Assembly: GCA_003241055.1 (NCBI GenBank)
Contig: QFOD01000034.1
Location: 1-26,673 of the forward strand
Length of the DNA: 26,673 nt
Origin: Roseateles depolymerans
Lineage (GTDB): Bacteria; Pseudomonadota; Gammaproteobacteria; Burkholderiales; Burkholderiaceae_C
Direction: 5' to 3'
The translations under genes were made by a program, and so were the position numbers. The notes beneath the pieces were generated by a model that was not told the DNA's origin, made no database searches, and worked only from the letters and a program-made list of their open reading frames with translations. Shown in pieces: positions 7,927-15,738 of this stretch (position 1 is the first letter of the stretch; each line of letters opens with the position of its first letter).

Positions 7927-8949
7927 ATGCAACCCCAAGACTCATCGGCTGTCGCAGCTTCCGCGGAGCCACACACGGACCTTCCGCCCAACGTTCTGCT
8001 GGAGCTCGTCCGCGAGATGCGCGGCCAGCGCGAGTCCTTCGATGAAGGACAGCGTCTCGCCTCCGCGGAGCGAAAGTCCGAACGCCGATGGCGCATGCTC
8101 TTCCAGGCACTGGTGTTCGGCATGCCGGTGGTGCTCGGCATCCTCTACTTCCTTTTCTTCCTCAGCTCGACTGGATTCCGCTGGGGTCCGTTCGGTGACG
8201 TGGTCGGCATCGTGCGCATCGAAGGCCCGATCGGCGCCAACGAACATGCCTCGGCGGAGGCCATCGTCCCCCTGCTCGAGAAGGCATTCGCCAACGCCAA
8301 CGTCAAGGCCGTTGTGCTGTCCATCGACAGCCCTGGCGGGGCGCCCGTGGAGTCGGAGCGCATCTACACCGCGATCGGCTCCTTGAAGAAGAAGCACCCC
8401 AAGCCAGTCGTCGCCGTCATCAACAACATTGGCGCCAGTGCAGCGTTCATGATCGCCCTGCATGCCGACAAGATCGTTGCCGGCAAATACTCGCTGGTCG
8501 GCTCCATCGGCGCCATCATGGCGCCCTGGCAGTTTGATCGCGCCATTGCGAAGGTCGACGTGAGCCAACGCGTCTACGCGTCCGGCAAGCTGAAGGCCTT
8601 CTTGAACCCGTTCACGCCGGTATCGCCCGAGGTGGACAGCAAGGCGCAGCGCCTGGTGGATCAACTGGGGCACGCCTTCCTCGACGAGGTCAAGGCCAAG
8701 CGCGGCGCCCGGCTCAAGGAAGGCGTCGACGTCGCGACCGGCGAAGTGTGGCCAGGTCCCGAAGCCAAGGACCTCGGACTGGTCGATGCAGTCGGCACCA
8801 TTGACGAGTATGTCGCGGCCAACTACGGCGTGCGGGCCTACGACTTCGGCCCGAACAACCAGAGCCTGCCGCTGCTCGGTCGCACGCTGCAGGACGCCAT
8901 GGTCGGCGCGATGCAGCGGATGTCAACGGCCATCCCTGAAGTGCGTTGA
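7927..8949 (+). CDS. membrane-anchored S49 family serine peptidase (SppA-like)
   Basis: S49 peptidases such as SppA and SohB are membrane-bound serine proteases with a Ser/Lys dyad that cleave signal peptides and other membrane-associated peptides. The 340-residue product has a short cytoplasmic N-terminus, one membrane segment (MLFQALVFGMPVVLGILYFL, about residues 58-80) and one S49 domain. Visible hallmarks are IDSPGG, the nucleophile region NIGASAAF with S171, GSIGAI, and SGKLK with K221/K223; K223 matches the usual catalytic Lys by spacing (52 residues after the Ser). It is a short, single-domain type, unlike the double-domain SppA of E. coli. The ATG at 7927 has GGAG seven bases upstream; a GTG at 7867 opens the frame earlier but without a clear ribosome site. 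Its location behind the tra operon suggests cleavage of an element-encoded secreted substrate. Confidence 0.87.
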   Translation: MQPQDSSAVAASAEPHTDLPPNVLLELVREMRGQRESFDEGQRLASAERKSERRWRMLFQALVFGMPVVLGILYFLFFLSSTGFRWGPFGDVVGIVRIEGPIGANEHASAEAIVPLLEKAFANANVKAVVLSIDSPGGAPVESERIYTAIGSLKKKHPKPVVAVINNIGASAAFMIALHADKIVAGKYSLVGSIGAIMAPWQFDRAIAKVDVSQRVYASGKLKAFLNPFTPVSPEVDSKAQRLVDQLGHAFLDEVKAKRGARLKEGVDVATGEVWPGPEAKDLGLVDAVGTIDEYVAANYGVRAYDFGPNNQSLPLLGRTLQDAMVGAMQRMSTAIPEVR

Positions 8950-9284
8950 GCTCGCGCCGTCCGCTTCGACCCGGACCGGGCGATCGCGGGCCGAGCGCGC
9001 CCGGTTGGGCCATCCCCGGGCTCTCGGCCTACCTCGTTGCAACCCGTCGGCATCGCGGCCTTCGCTTGCTCGACGACGCCGCCTTTCGGCGCGTTGCCCG
9101 AGGCTGCGAGGTCTTCATGCTGGCCTCCACGGCGGCGGGCCTGCTGCTCGCGTGGATGCTCCTGCCCTCGGTCGCGGGCCTGATCCTGCTGCTGGCAAGC
9201 TCGATCTGGGGGATGGCTAACCTGCTGACACTCGGCCGCTCGCTCTCGGCGGAGCGGCGTCGCCGTTCCGTCCACACCCGATGA
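8946..9284 (+). CDS. small membrane protein, unknown function
   Basis: A 112-residue product whose TTG start overlaps the stop of the S49 peptidase gene (TTGA), suggesting translational coupling. Two adjacent hydrophobic segments occupy about residues 57-93 (VFMLASTAAGLLLAWMLLPS and VAGLILLLASSIWGMANLL), followed by a short basic tail (SAERRRRSVHTR). The first 30 residues are Pro/Gly/Arg-rich and may be untranslated if a later start is used. No family recognised. A pairing of peptidase and small membrane partner is plausible from the overlap. Confidence 0.5.
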   Translation: MSSRRPLRPGPGDRGPSAPGWAIPGLSAYLVATRRHRGLRLLDDAAFRRVARGCEVFMLASTAAGLLLAWMLLPSVAGLILLLASSIWGMANLLTLGRSLSAERRRRSVHTR

Positions 9285-9470
9285 GCTGACATCCCGCTCG
9301 AACGCAACAATCCGGCCCACGGTCCCAAGGCTGGCCCTTATCGCGGCCACAAGGCAAACTGCCGATGGAACCTCTTTGGCCGTCAATCTCACCACAGCCA
9401 CAGCGCTGATACTCGTGGAAGGCTGCCCTCCGAGGTGGAGCAGCAATACCAAGATGTCAGGGAGCGATAG

Positions 9471-11525
9471 TTGGCTGAAAAACATCCTGGCTCGCCGTCG
9501 GCCAGTCACGTCAGTATCCTGAGCTACTGGCACAAGATCGAATTCTTCATTCCGTACGACCTGCAGGGACAGGTGCTCGAAGGGAAGGATGCCGAGTGGA
9601 ACGTGCGGCCGTTGTCGGCGGACCGCCTGGCCAAGCTGAACCCACAGGAGTTGTGGTCGGTCTCCGTTCGGGAGGGGCGGCGGCTCAGCGGCTTCGACGT
9701 CTACCTGGGCATCTTCGACAAGGCGGAACTGGCTGAAGTCACCCGCCGCGTGATCAAGGAAACCTTGAGCGCGTCCGAGGCGTATGAGCAGGACGAGCGA
9801 GGTGATCTCGAGGGGTTGACGTGTTGCGCCTGCATTCGCGCCAATGCCGACGGCGAACTCCTGCTCGACGATCTGGCCGTGTCCACGGTCCCCTGGGCTC
9901 TCGGCCGCATCATGCAGCATGGCTTGGGGGGTCTGGACTTCGACGCCTTCAGGGCTGACTTGGAGGCGCTGAAGCGGGACGTGAAGCTGTTTCGCGGCTC
10001 TCGAACCGCCGCGGCGCCTGCATTGAACGGTGAGAACGCCTCCGTCGCCAGCGCGAGCGACCTTCTCGCACTGCTGGAGATGCTTTCGGCGTGGTCAGGC
10101 TACAACCCTGAGGCTCCCGGTACTGGCCATCCCGTGGTGGTGATCCGGGCCAAAACTGTTGAGGACAAGGGTCGCGGCAATGCTGACTCCCCCAAGGACC
10201 AACTCCAGGCGGGAGGTTCCACCCAAGAGGACGATGACGAGGAGGATGGCGAGCCGCTGGGCGACACCGAGATCAGCATCCTCAACAGCTTCTATGCGGA
10301 AGACCTTGCCCGCGCCATCACGTCAATCGAACAAGGCACCGCAAGCGCCGCGCTGCGCGCCTATCTGACGCCTCTGCCGCAGTCGGCGCGGGTGGACCTC
10401 TACCAGCCGGGGGGCCGCAACCGAATCTCCGAGCAGCTTCGCCCCAAGCACCTGAATGGCGGCCACTGGCCAGGCAATCCGGCGCACCCCTTGAGCCTCA
10501 TGCAGCAGTTCGCGGTCAACACTGCCTTCAAGCAGTTGGAAACCGCCGGCATCTTCTCGGTGAACGGTCCGCCCGGTACGGGCAAGACCACGCTGTTGCG
10601 GGACATCTTCGCGGAGAACATCGTGCGTCGCGCGTGGGCCCTGAGCCGATGCGCCACCGCTGGCGACGCATTCCAGCGCGGCCCACTCACCGCGTCGTTT
10701 TCCGGTGAGCGGGACTCTCCGGTTTCCGTATTGAAGGATGAACTGGTCGGCTTCGAAATGGTCGTCGCCTCGTCCAACAATGCGGCTGTCGAGAACATCT
10801 CGAGGGACCTTCCCAAGAACAAGTCGCTGGGCAAGCCCCCAAAGACGGGCGAGGTTGGCTGGCGAGACACCGCGGGCCAGTCGACGATGGCCTACCTGCA
10901 GCCCGTTGCCCGCAATCTCGCCGAGCGCACCGCCAAAGGCACATACGAGCGCCCTGCCCTCGATGACGACGTCTGGGGCCTGATCAGTTGCGCGCTCGGC
11001 AAGAAGGGCAACCGCCAAGCATTCGTCCGGGCACTCAGCCAGCCCGGCGTGAAGCAGCAGGACAAGCCGCCCAAGGGTTTCGATCCGAGTCGCCATCAAT
11101 CCATCTGGTCCTGGCGGGCCAAGTACGCGGGAATCAGCTTCGCAGAGGCGAAGCGAAGCTTCTCAGAAGCGGACAAGGCCGTCGCCCAGTTGGTGAGCCA
11201 GCTCGATCGCTACGCCAGACTGCACCGCGAGTTCGCCCACGTCACGCTGGAGTCTTACGGCGCGGTCACGGCCTCGGAGTTGGCCACCGCCCGCCAGGCG
11301 CACGCGGATGCCCAGAAGTCCTTCTCCGATCTCGACGAGACGCTGGAACTGAGCAAGCAGCAGGTGGAGTCGCTGCAGACCGAGGAGGCACTGCTCGTCA
11401 AAGGCCGCCCCGGCTGGTGGACCCGGCTCACCGATCGAGCGACCACGAAGACCTACCGCGCAGGCCTCGCGAGGAACCGGCTGCAACAGGCTTCATGGAT
11501 TCGCCAGCGCTATGAAACGTGCTGA
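9471..11525 (+). pseudogene. superfamily 1 AAA-type helicase, 3' end lost
   Basis: The frame encodes the N-terminal part of a large superfamily 1 DNA/RNA helicase. After a family-specific N-terminal region (SILSYWHKIEFFIPYDLQ) and an acidic linker near residue 255 (EDDDEEDGEP) comes Walker A, G366-PPGTGKTT374. Next is a motif-Ia-like segment EMVVASSNNAAVENIS and a likely coiled coil (residues about 555-650). The frame ends at residue 684, before the Walker B, motif III and second RecA-like domain that such helicases need, so it cannot be an active helicase. The last codons run into an HD-GYP gene fragment in another frame at about 11519. The start is a TTG directly after an in-frame TAG, with GGGAG six bases upstream. 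Either a deletion/insertion destroyed the gene or the assembly joined two loci here. Confidence 0.8.
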
Positions 11526-12106
11526 ACAAGCCGGGCAAGCTCACCGACGCCGAGTTCGGCATCATGCGCAGCCATCCCGTCGCCGGCGCCGACATGCTCC
11601 GCAGCGCGGGTGCCCACGCGGTCGTCATCGACATCGCCCTGCACCATCACGAGAAGATCGACGGGACAGGCTATCCGCATCGACTCGCCGGCGATGCCAT
11701 TTCCGAGTTCGCGCGCATGGGGGCCATCTGCGACGTCTACGACGCCGTGACGTCGCAGCGCGCGTACAAGGAAGCGTGGAACCCTGCGGCGGCCATGCAG
11801 CAGATGGCCAAGTGGGAGGGTCATTTCGACCGGCACCTGTTCAACGCGTTCGTGAAGTCGGTCGGCATCTATCCCGTCGGCTCCCTGGTCCGCCTGTCGT
11901 CCCAGCGTCTGGCGGTGGTCATCGAGCCGGGCGCCGAGTCTCTTCTGACGCCGAAGGTGCGGGTGTTCTTCTCCCTGCGATCCAAGGAGCAGATCCCGGT
12001 ACAGACCATCGACCTGGCCGCACCGGGCGTCAAGGACAGCATCGCCGGCCCCGAAGACGCGGCCAAATGGGGTTTCCGCGGCCTGGACGAGCTTTGGATG
12101 AAGTGA
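11519..12106 (+). pseudogene. HD-GYP cyclic-di-GMP phosphodiesterase, 5' end lost
   Basis: HD-GYP proteins hydrolyse cyclic di-GMP with a metal site formed by HD, HDIGK, HHE and related residues. This frame begins in mid-domain with VLNKPGKLTDAEF, which in intact proteins directly follows HDIGK-x-x-P. It keeps HPVAG, HHHEKIDGTGYP (the GYP signature) and the DVYDAVTSQRAYK helix, plus about 80 residues of C-terminal domain. The catalytic HD and HDIGK motifs and all N-terminal sensor regions are missing, so no activity is expected even if it is translated from the GTG at 11519. The preceding sequence is the truncated helicase gene. An imperfect hairpin follows at 12145-12168. Confidence 0.85.
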
Positions 12107-12144
12107 CGCTCATCACCGCGTGAGCCCCTCCGCCCCTGTGCCAA

Positions 12145-12168
12145 ACGCCCTGACCCGCGGTCGGGCGT
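12145..12168 (+). terminator. hairpin after the HD-GYP fragment, possible terminator
   Basis: ACGCCC-T-GACC and GGTC-GGGCGT form a 10-bp GC-rich stem with one bulged T and a 3-base loop, 38 bases after the HD-GYP stop. No T-run follows, so it is at best a weak intrinsic terminator. A second hairpin, TGTGCG/CGCACA with a 5-base loop, lies at 12186-12202 just upstream of the Fur-controlled promoter. Confidence 0.4.
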
Positions 12169-12216
12169 GCCAAAGGCCCCACCAATGTGCGACATCCGCA
12201 CAGGCGCCTTGCCCAT

Positions 12217-12245
12217 TTTGTAAATAGGAATCATTCGCATATAAG
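12217..12245 (+). promoter_or_regulatory. Fur box inside a sigma70-type promoter for the fagA-fumC operon
   Basis: TAGGAATCATTCGCA at 12225-12239 is a 7-1-7 inverted motif close to the TGMGAAT-N-ATTCKCA form of Fur boxes seen in beta-proteobacteria. It fills the spacer between a -35-like TTTGTA (12217-12222, or TTGTAA one base on) and the -10 TATAAG (12240-12245). This local AT-rich patch stands out in GC-rich DNA. Iron-loaded Fur bound here would block RNA polymerase, so the genes downstream should be on under iron limitation. Confidence 0.72.
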
Positions 12246-12347
12246 ATGGGGCTGTCGCGTGCTCAGCCTGCGCTGTCACGCTGCCCATCTCAACCCCTGA
12301 AAGCCAGCCGCCGCCAGCCCCAGGCCGCCCCTTGCGAGGAGCCTTCG

Positions 12348-12401
12348 ATGCTGACCCGGTGGAACTTCTTCCAGTTGTCCTCTCTGAGCGAGTCGCCGTG
12401 A
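12348..12401 (+). CDS. 17-codon leader ORF
   Basis: A tiny ORF (MLTRWNFFQLSSLSESP) about 100 bases downstream of the Fur-controlled promoter, with a purine-rich GCGAGGAG about seven bases before its ATG. Its stop overlaps the GTG of the next small ORF by four bases (GTGA). It may serve only to couple translation. Nothing in the peptide suggests a function, and expression is unproven. Confidence 0.3.
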   Translation: MLTRWNFFQLSSLSESP

Positions 12402-12490
12402 GAGACAGCCCGCTGCGCGCCAAGATCGAGTGGCTGGTCCTCGTCGCGACGGTGGCGGCCGTCTACATCCTTGTCCCGTTCACGGCCTGA
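12398..12490 (+). CDS. 30-residue single-span membrane peptide
   Basis: The GTG at 12398 overlaps the stop of the 17-codon ORF (GTGA). The peptide begins MRDSPLRAKIEWLVL and is one hydrophobic helix after a basic start, ending YILVPFTA. The stop lies four bases before the ATG of the FagA-like gene, which itself lacks a clear ribosome site. Translation of the large gene may therefore depend on ribosomes finishing this small one. A conserved small membrane protein of an iron-starvation operon is possible, but only position and hydrophobicity support it. Confidence 0.4.
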   Translation: MRDSPLRAKIEWLVLVATVAAVYILVPFTA

Positions 12491-12494
12491 CGCC

Positions 12495-12872
12495 ATGAAC
12501 ACGCTGGCCCGTGCCCCGCATCTGCTGGCCCTGGACCGCTGGATGCTCCTGGCCATGCGCGTGCGCCTCGCCCTGGCCCCCGACGAACCCGACGTCCTCA
12601 AGGCATACCTGGACGATGGGCTCACCTTGATCACCGTCCACGGCCAGGCGCCGTGGAAGGTCCACGAGCGCTCCCTGTCATTGCTGCTTGAGACCGCTTC
12701 GGACGCCCTGCTACCCGTGGTCTGGCGCATGAGCTGCCTGGACCAGTGCTATCGGCCTCTGGGCCAACTCGGTCCCCTGGTCGACAGTGACCTCCGCGCG
12801 GCACGCCTGCGAACACTGTCCTGGCGCCTCGCCAGGTTCTCCCTCCACCCCACCGATTCAGAGTCCCAATGA
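12495..12872 (+). CDS. fagA: FagA-like protein (Fur-associated gene A)
   Basis: A 125-residue soluble protein rich in Leu and Arg, without signal peptide or metal motif. It resembles FagA, the small protein encoded directly upstream of fumC in the Fur-repressed fagA-fumC-orfX-sodA operon of Pseudomonas aeruginosa. Shared features as I recall the family are the length, RVRLALAP near the N-terminus, LLLETASDALLPVVWRMSCLDQ in the middle, and RPLGQLGPL. Its biochemical role is not known. The gene follows a Fur-box promoter and overlaps fumC by four bases (ATGA). The start codon lacks a good ribosome site, so coupling to the upstream 30-codon ORF is likely. The name rests on context plus recalled similarity, not on a search. 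Confidence 0.6.
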   Translation: MNTLARAPHLLALDRWMLLAMRVRLALAPDEPDVLKAYLDDGLTLITVHGQAPWKVHERSLSLLLETASDALLPVVWRMSCLDQCYRPLGQLGPLVDSDLRAARLRTLSWRLARFSLHPTDSESQ

Positions 12873-14272
12873 CCGCGACCCCGACCACAACACCTGGCAC
12901 CCGAACCGAGCAAGATTCCATGGGCGCGATGGAAGTCCCTGTCGACGCTCTCTACGGCGCGCAAACGCAGCGGGCCGTCCTGAACTTCCCCATCAGCCTG
13001 CAGCCCATGCCCGTGGGTTTCGTGCGCGCGCTGGTGTTGATCAAGGCAGCGGCGGCACACGCCAACAGCGCCCTGGAGACCATCCCCGAGCTCGAAGGCG
13101 GAGCCATCGCCGGTGCCTGCAGGGACTTGCTCGCGAACAGCGATGCCGCCCTGATGCACCACTTCCCGGTCGACGTGTTCCAGACCGGCTCGGGGACGAG
13201 CAGCAACATGAACGCCAACGAGGTCATCGCGACGCTCGCCTCGGCCAAGCTCAGCAGCCGGGTCAATCCGAATGACCACGTCAACGCCAGCCAGAGCAGC
13301 AACGATGTGGTGCCCAGCGCCATTCACGTGGCAGCTGCACTGGCCCTGCACAACCGCTTGCTGCCTGCGCTGGAGCACTTTGTGCGCGTGACGTTGGACA
13401 AGGCCGCGGCAAGCCGCGAGCACGTCAAGACCGGCCGCACGCACCTCATGGACGCCATGCCGGTGCGGATGAGCCAGGTGCTCGACGGCTGGGCAGCCCA
13501 GATCCAGGCGGCGCTCGACCATCTGAAGAGCGTCCAGCCGGCGCTGCAGCGCCTCGCGCTGGGCGGCACCGCGGTTGGCACCGGCGTCAATGCCGACCCG
13601 CGCTTTGCCGCTCGCTGCTGCCAGGCCCTGACGGAGCTGGCGGGCCTGCCGTTCCAACCCGGGAGCAATCGCTTCGCGCTGATGGGATCGCAGGACGTCG
13701 CGGTGGCCGCGTCCGGCGCACTGAAGACTCTCGCCGTCGCGCTGATGAAGATCGCCAACGACTTGCGCTGGATGAACTCCGGCCCGCTGGCCGGCCTCGG
13801 CGAGATCGAGCTGGAGGCCCTGCAGCCGGGCTCCTCCATCATGCCCGGGAAGGTCAACCCCGTGATCCCGGAAGCCACGGCCATGGTGGCGGCCCAGGTC
13901 ATCGGCAACGATGCGGCAATCACCGTGGCTGGACAGTCCGGCAACTTCGAGCTGAACGTCATGCTGCCGCTGGTCGCACGCAACTTGCTTGAGAGCATCG
14001 AGTTGCTGGCCGGCGCCGTGCCGCTGCTGGCCGACAAGGCGATTGCGAGCTTCAAGGTGAATGAGGCCCGGCTGAAAGACGCCCTCGCCCGCAACCCCAT
14101 CCTCGTGACTGCACTCAACCCGGTGATCGGCTACGCGAAGGCGGCGGACATCGCGAAGCAGGCGTACCGCGAGGGCCGGCCGATCCTCGAGGTGGCGGTG
14201 GAACGCACGGACATCCCGAAAGCCGACCTGGAGCGGTTGCTGGATCCCGTGCGCCTGACCGGCGAGGCATGA
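12869..14272 (+). CDS. fumC: class II fumarate hydratase (FumC)
   Basis: FumC reversibly hydrates fumarate to malate in the TCA cycle without an iron-sulfur cluster, so it replaces class I fumarases when iron is short or superoxide is present. The 467-residue product has the same length as E. coli FumC. It shows RTEQDSMGAMEVP at the N-terminus, SGTSSNMNANEV, NASQSSNDVVPSA, the fumarase/aspartase signature GSSIMPGKVNP near residue 325, and a conserved C-terminal domain. HLMDAMPVRMSQ replaces the usual HLQDATP form, a mild divergence. It is translationally coupled to the FagA-like gene (ATGA overlap), and the ZIP transporter begins one base after its stop. The Fur box upstream makes iron-responsive expression very likely. 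Confidence 0.95.
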   Translation: MTATPTTTPGTRTEQDSMGAMEVPVDALYGAQTQRAVLNFPISLQPMPVGFVRALVLIKAAAAHANSALETIPELEGGAIAGACRDLLANSDAALMHHFPVDVFQTGSGTSSNMNANEVIATLASAKLSSRVNPNDHVNASQSSNDVVPSAIHVAAALALHNRLLPALEHFVRVTLDKAAASREHVKTGRTHLMDAMPVRMSQVLDGWAAQIQAALDHLKSVQPALQRLALGGTAVGTGVNADPRFAARCCQALTELAGLPFQPGSNRFALMGSQDVAVAASGALKTLAVALMKIANDLRWMNSGPLAGLGEIELEALQPGSSIMPGKVNPVIPEATAMVAAQVIGNDAAITVAGQSGNFELNVMLPLVARNLLESIELLAGAVPLLADKAIASFKVNEARLKDALARNPILVTALNPVIGYAKAADIAKQAYREGRPILEVAVERTDIPKADLERLLDPVRLTGEA

Positions 14273-14273
14273 G

Positions 14274-15197
14274 ATGAGGGCCGGCGGCGCAGCGAGCACG
14301 GAGCGAGACATCGCGGCCGCGCAGTCGCACCCGCGGATCAAGCTGCGGCGGTTGGTCGGGCTGAGCGTGGTTGTCGGCGGCTTGCTGGTCACTGGACTGC
14401 GCGCCTGGGACGCGTTGGCCGCATTGCCCGGTGTGCATGAGGCACTCGTGCTGGGCATGATCGCGGCGCTGGCCACCGCACTGGGCGTGCTACCCATGGT
14501 GCTGGCGCGCGCCCCTACCCAGCGGACCCATGATGCGCTGCTGGGCTTCGGGGCAGGCGTGATGTTGGCTGCCACGTGCTTCTCGCTGCTCAACCCGGCC
14601 CTGGCCGCTGCACGCGAGAGCGGCCTCGGCCCATGGAGCCGTGCCTTCGGCGTAGGCGCGTCGCTGATCGCCGGCGTTGCCCTGCTAATGCTGATCGAGC
14701 GTGTCCTTCCGCACGAGCACTTCTTCGGTGGCGCCGGTCGCGCCGGCCCCGCGCGCATGCGTCGCGTCACGCTCTTCGTGCTGGCCATCGTGCTGCACAA
14801 CGTGCCGGAGGGTCTGGCGATCGGCGTGGCCGCGGCGGGCACTGACACCGCTCGTGCCACGGCACTGGCGACGGGCATCGCCATTCAGGACGTTCCCGAA
14901 GGACTGGTCGTCGCACTCGCCTTGCACGCCGTCGGCATTCGCCGTTCGGTGGCCGTCGCTCTGGGCGCGATGTCGGGCTTGGTGGAGCCTCTGGCAGCTG
15001 TGCTTGCCGCTGCGACGTTGGCGCTGTCGAGCGCGCTGCTGCCCTGGGGCCTTGCATTCGCAGCAGGCGCCATGCTGTTCGTGGTCAGCCACGAGGTGAT
15101 CCCGGAATCTCATCGCCAGGGTCACGAGCGCTGGGCGACCTCTGGCCTGGTGCTGGGGTTCGTGCTGATGATGGTGCTGGACACGGCTTTGGGATGA
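14274..15197 (+). CDS. ZIP family divalent metal transporter
   Basis: ZIP proteins (ZupT/GufA type) carry Zn(II), Fe(II), Mn(II) or similar ions into the cytoplasm. The 307-residue product has about eight hydrophobic segments. It carries the two metal-binding helices of the family: HNVPEGLAIGVA (TM4, near residue 176) and IQDVPEGLVVALALHA (TM5, near residue 204). The His of the TM5 motif is replaced by Gln-Asp (IQDVPEG instead of HNIPEG), which may affect selectivity. A His-containing loop (ERVLPHEHFFGG) precedes TM4. It starts one base after the fumC stop. Given the Fur-controlled context, ferrous iron or manganese uptake is the most sensible guess; the sequence alone does not settle the ion. 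Confidence 0.9.
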   Translation: MRAGGAASTERDIAAAQSHPRIKLRRLVGLSVVVGGLLVTGLRAWDALAALPGVHEALVLGMIAALATALGVLPMVLARAPTQRTHDALLGFGAGVMLAATCFSLLNPALAAARESGLGPWSRAFGVGASLIAGVALLMLIERVLPHEHFFGGAGRAGPARMRRVTLFVLAIVLHNVPEGLAIGVAAAGTDTARATALATGIAIQDVPEGLVVALALHAVGIRRSVAVALGAMSGLVEPLAAVLAAATLALSSALLPWGLAFAAGAMLFVVSHEVIPESHRQGHERWATSGLVLGFVLMMVLDTALG

Positions 15198-15252
15198 GTG
15201 CGATGGGTTCCAAGACGTCATCCGATCACCAACTGCATACCACGAACACCTG

Positions 15253-15738
15253 ATGGGCCGCAGCCTCACACCTTCCGACATTTCCGAGCTGTGGACACAG
15301 CTGACGATGGAGGGCAATGCCCTGTTCGAAGCGGGCGAGTTCAAGCCGGCACTCGATGTCTACGAGCGTGCGCGCGGCGTGGCTCTGACAAACGTCACTG
15401 GCTGGTCCGATTGGGACGATGCGCTGGCAGCGATCGTCGTCAGCCATCTCAACCTGTCCGAGGCTCAAGCCCGTTTGGGCTTCGTCAGCCAGGCCGCGCA
15501 CACGCTCTGCACCATGCACGGAAGTCTGTCGAGAACGGCTGGTGACGATACGCAGCAGGCCCAGCTGCGCGATGCCGCAGGCCGTTACCTTGGCGAGACC
15601 CGCTCCGCCATGCTGCGCTTCCAAGTGCACTACGGCGTGCAGCCCCACATCGAGCACCTGCTGGCCCTCGGCTGCGGCTGCGTTCACTGCGCCGGCAAGA
15701 ACCATGGCTGGCGCTCCGGCCGAGTCACCCTACATTGA
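15253..15738 (+). CDS. OrfX-like protein of the fumC operon
   Basis: A 161-residue soluble protein that looks alpha-helical and TPR-like (AGEFKPALDVYERA, VVSHLNLSEAQARLGF). It ends with a cysteine-containing tail (CGCVHCAGKNHGW) that could bind metal. In the P. aeruginosa fagA-fumC-orfX-sodA operon, orfX encodes a protein of about this size that I recall as having the same WSDWDDALAAIVVSHLNL-like centre and a PHIE motif near the end; the present protein has QPHIEHLL. Function is unknown in that organism too. It lies 55 bases after the ZIP gene and overlaps the TTG start of the next gene. No SOD gene follows here; a DUF3325-ChaN fusion does instead. Confidence 0.6.
   Translation: MGRSLTPSDISELWTQLTMEGNALFEAGEFKPALDVYERARGVALTNVTGWSDWDDALAAIVVSHLNLSEAQARLGFVSQAAHTLCTMHGSLSRTAGDDTQQAQLRDAAGRYLGETRSAMLRFQVHYGVQPHIEHLLALGCGCVHCAGKNHGWRSGRVTLH

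Noticed and set aside
12749..14884. 711-codon minus-strand open frame opposite fumC and the ZIP gene
   Set aside because: It is the antisense shadow of two unmistakable genes. Long open antisense frames are common in GC-rich DNA, and the product is low-complexity Ala/Arg/Gly/His with no domain.
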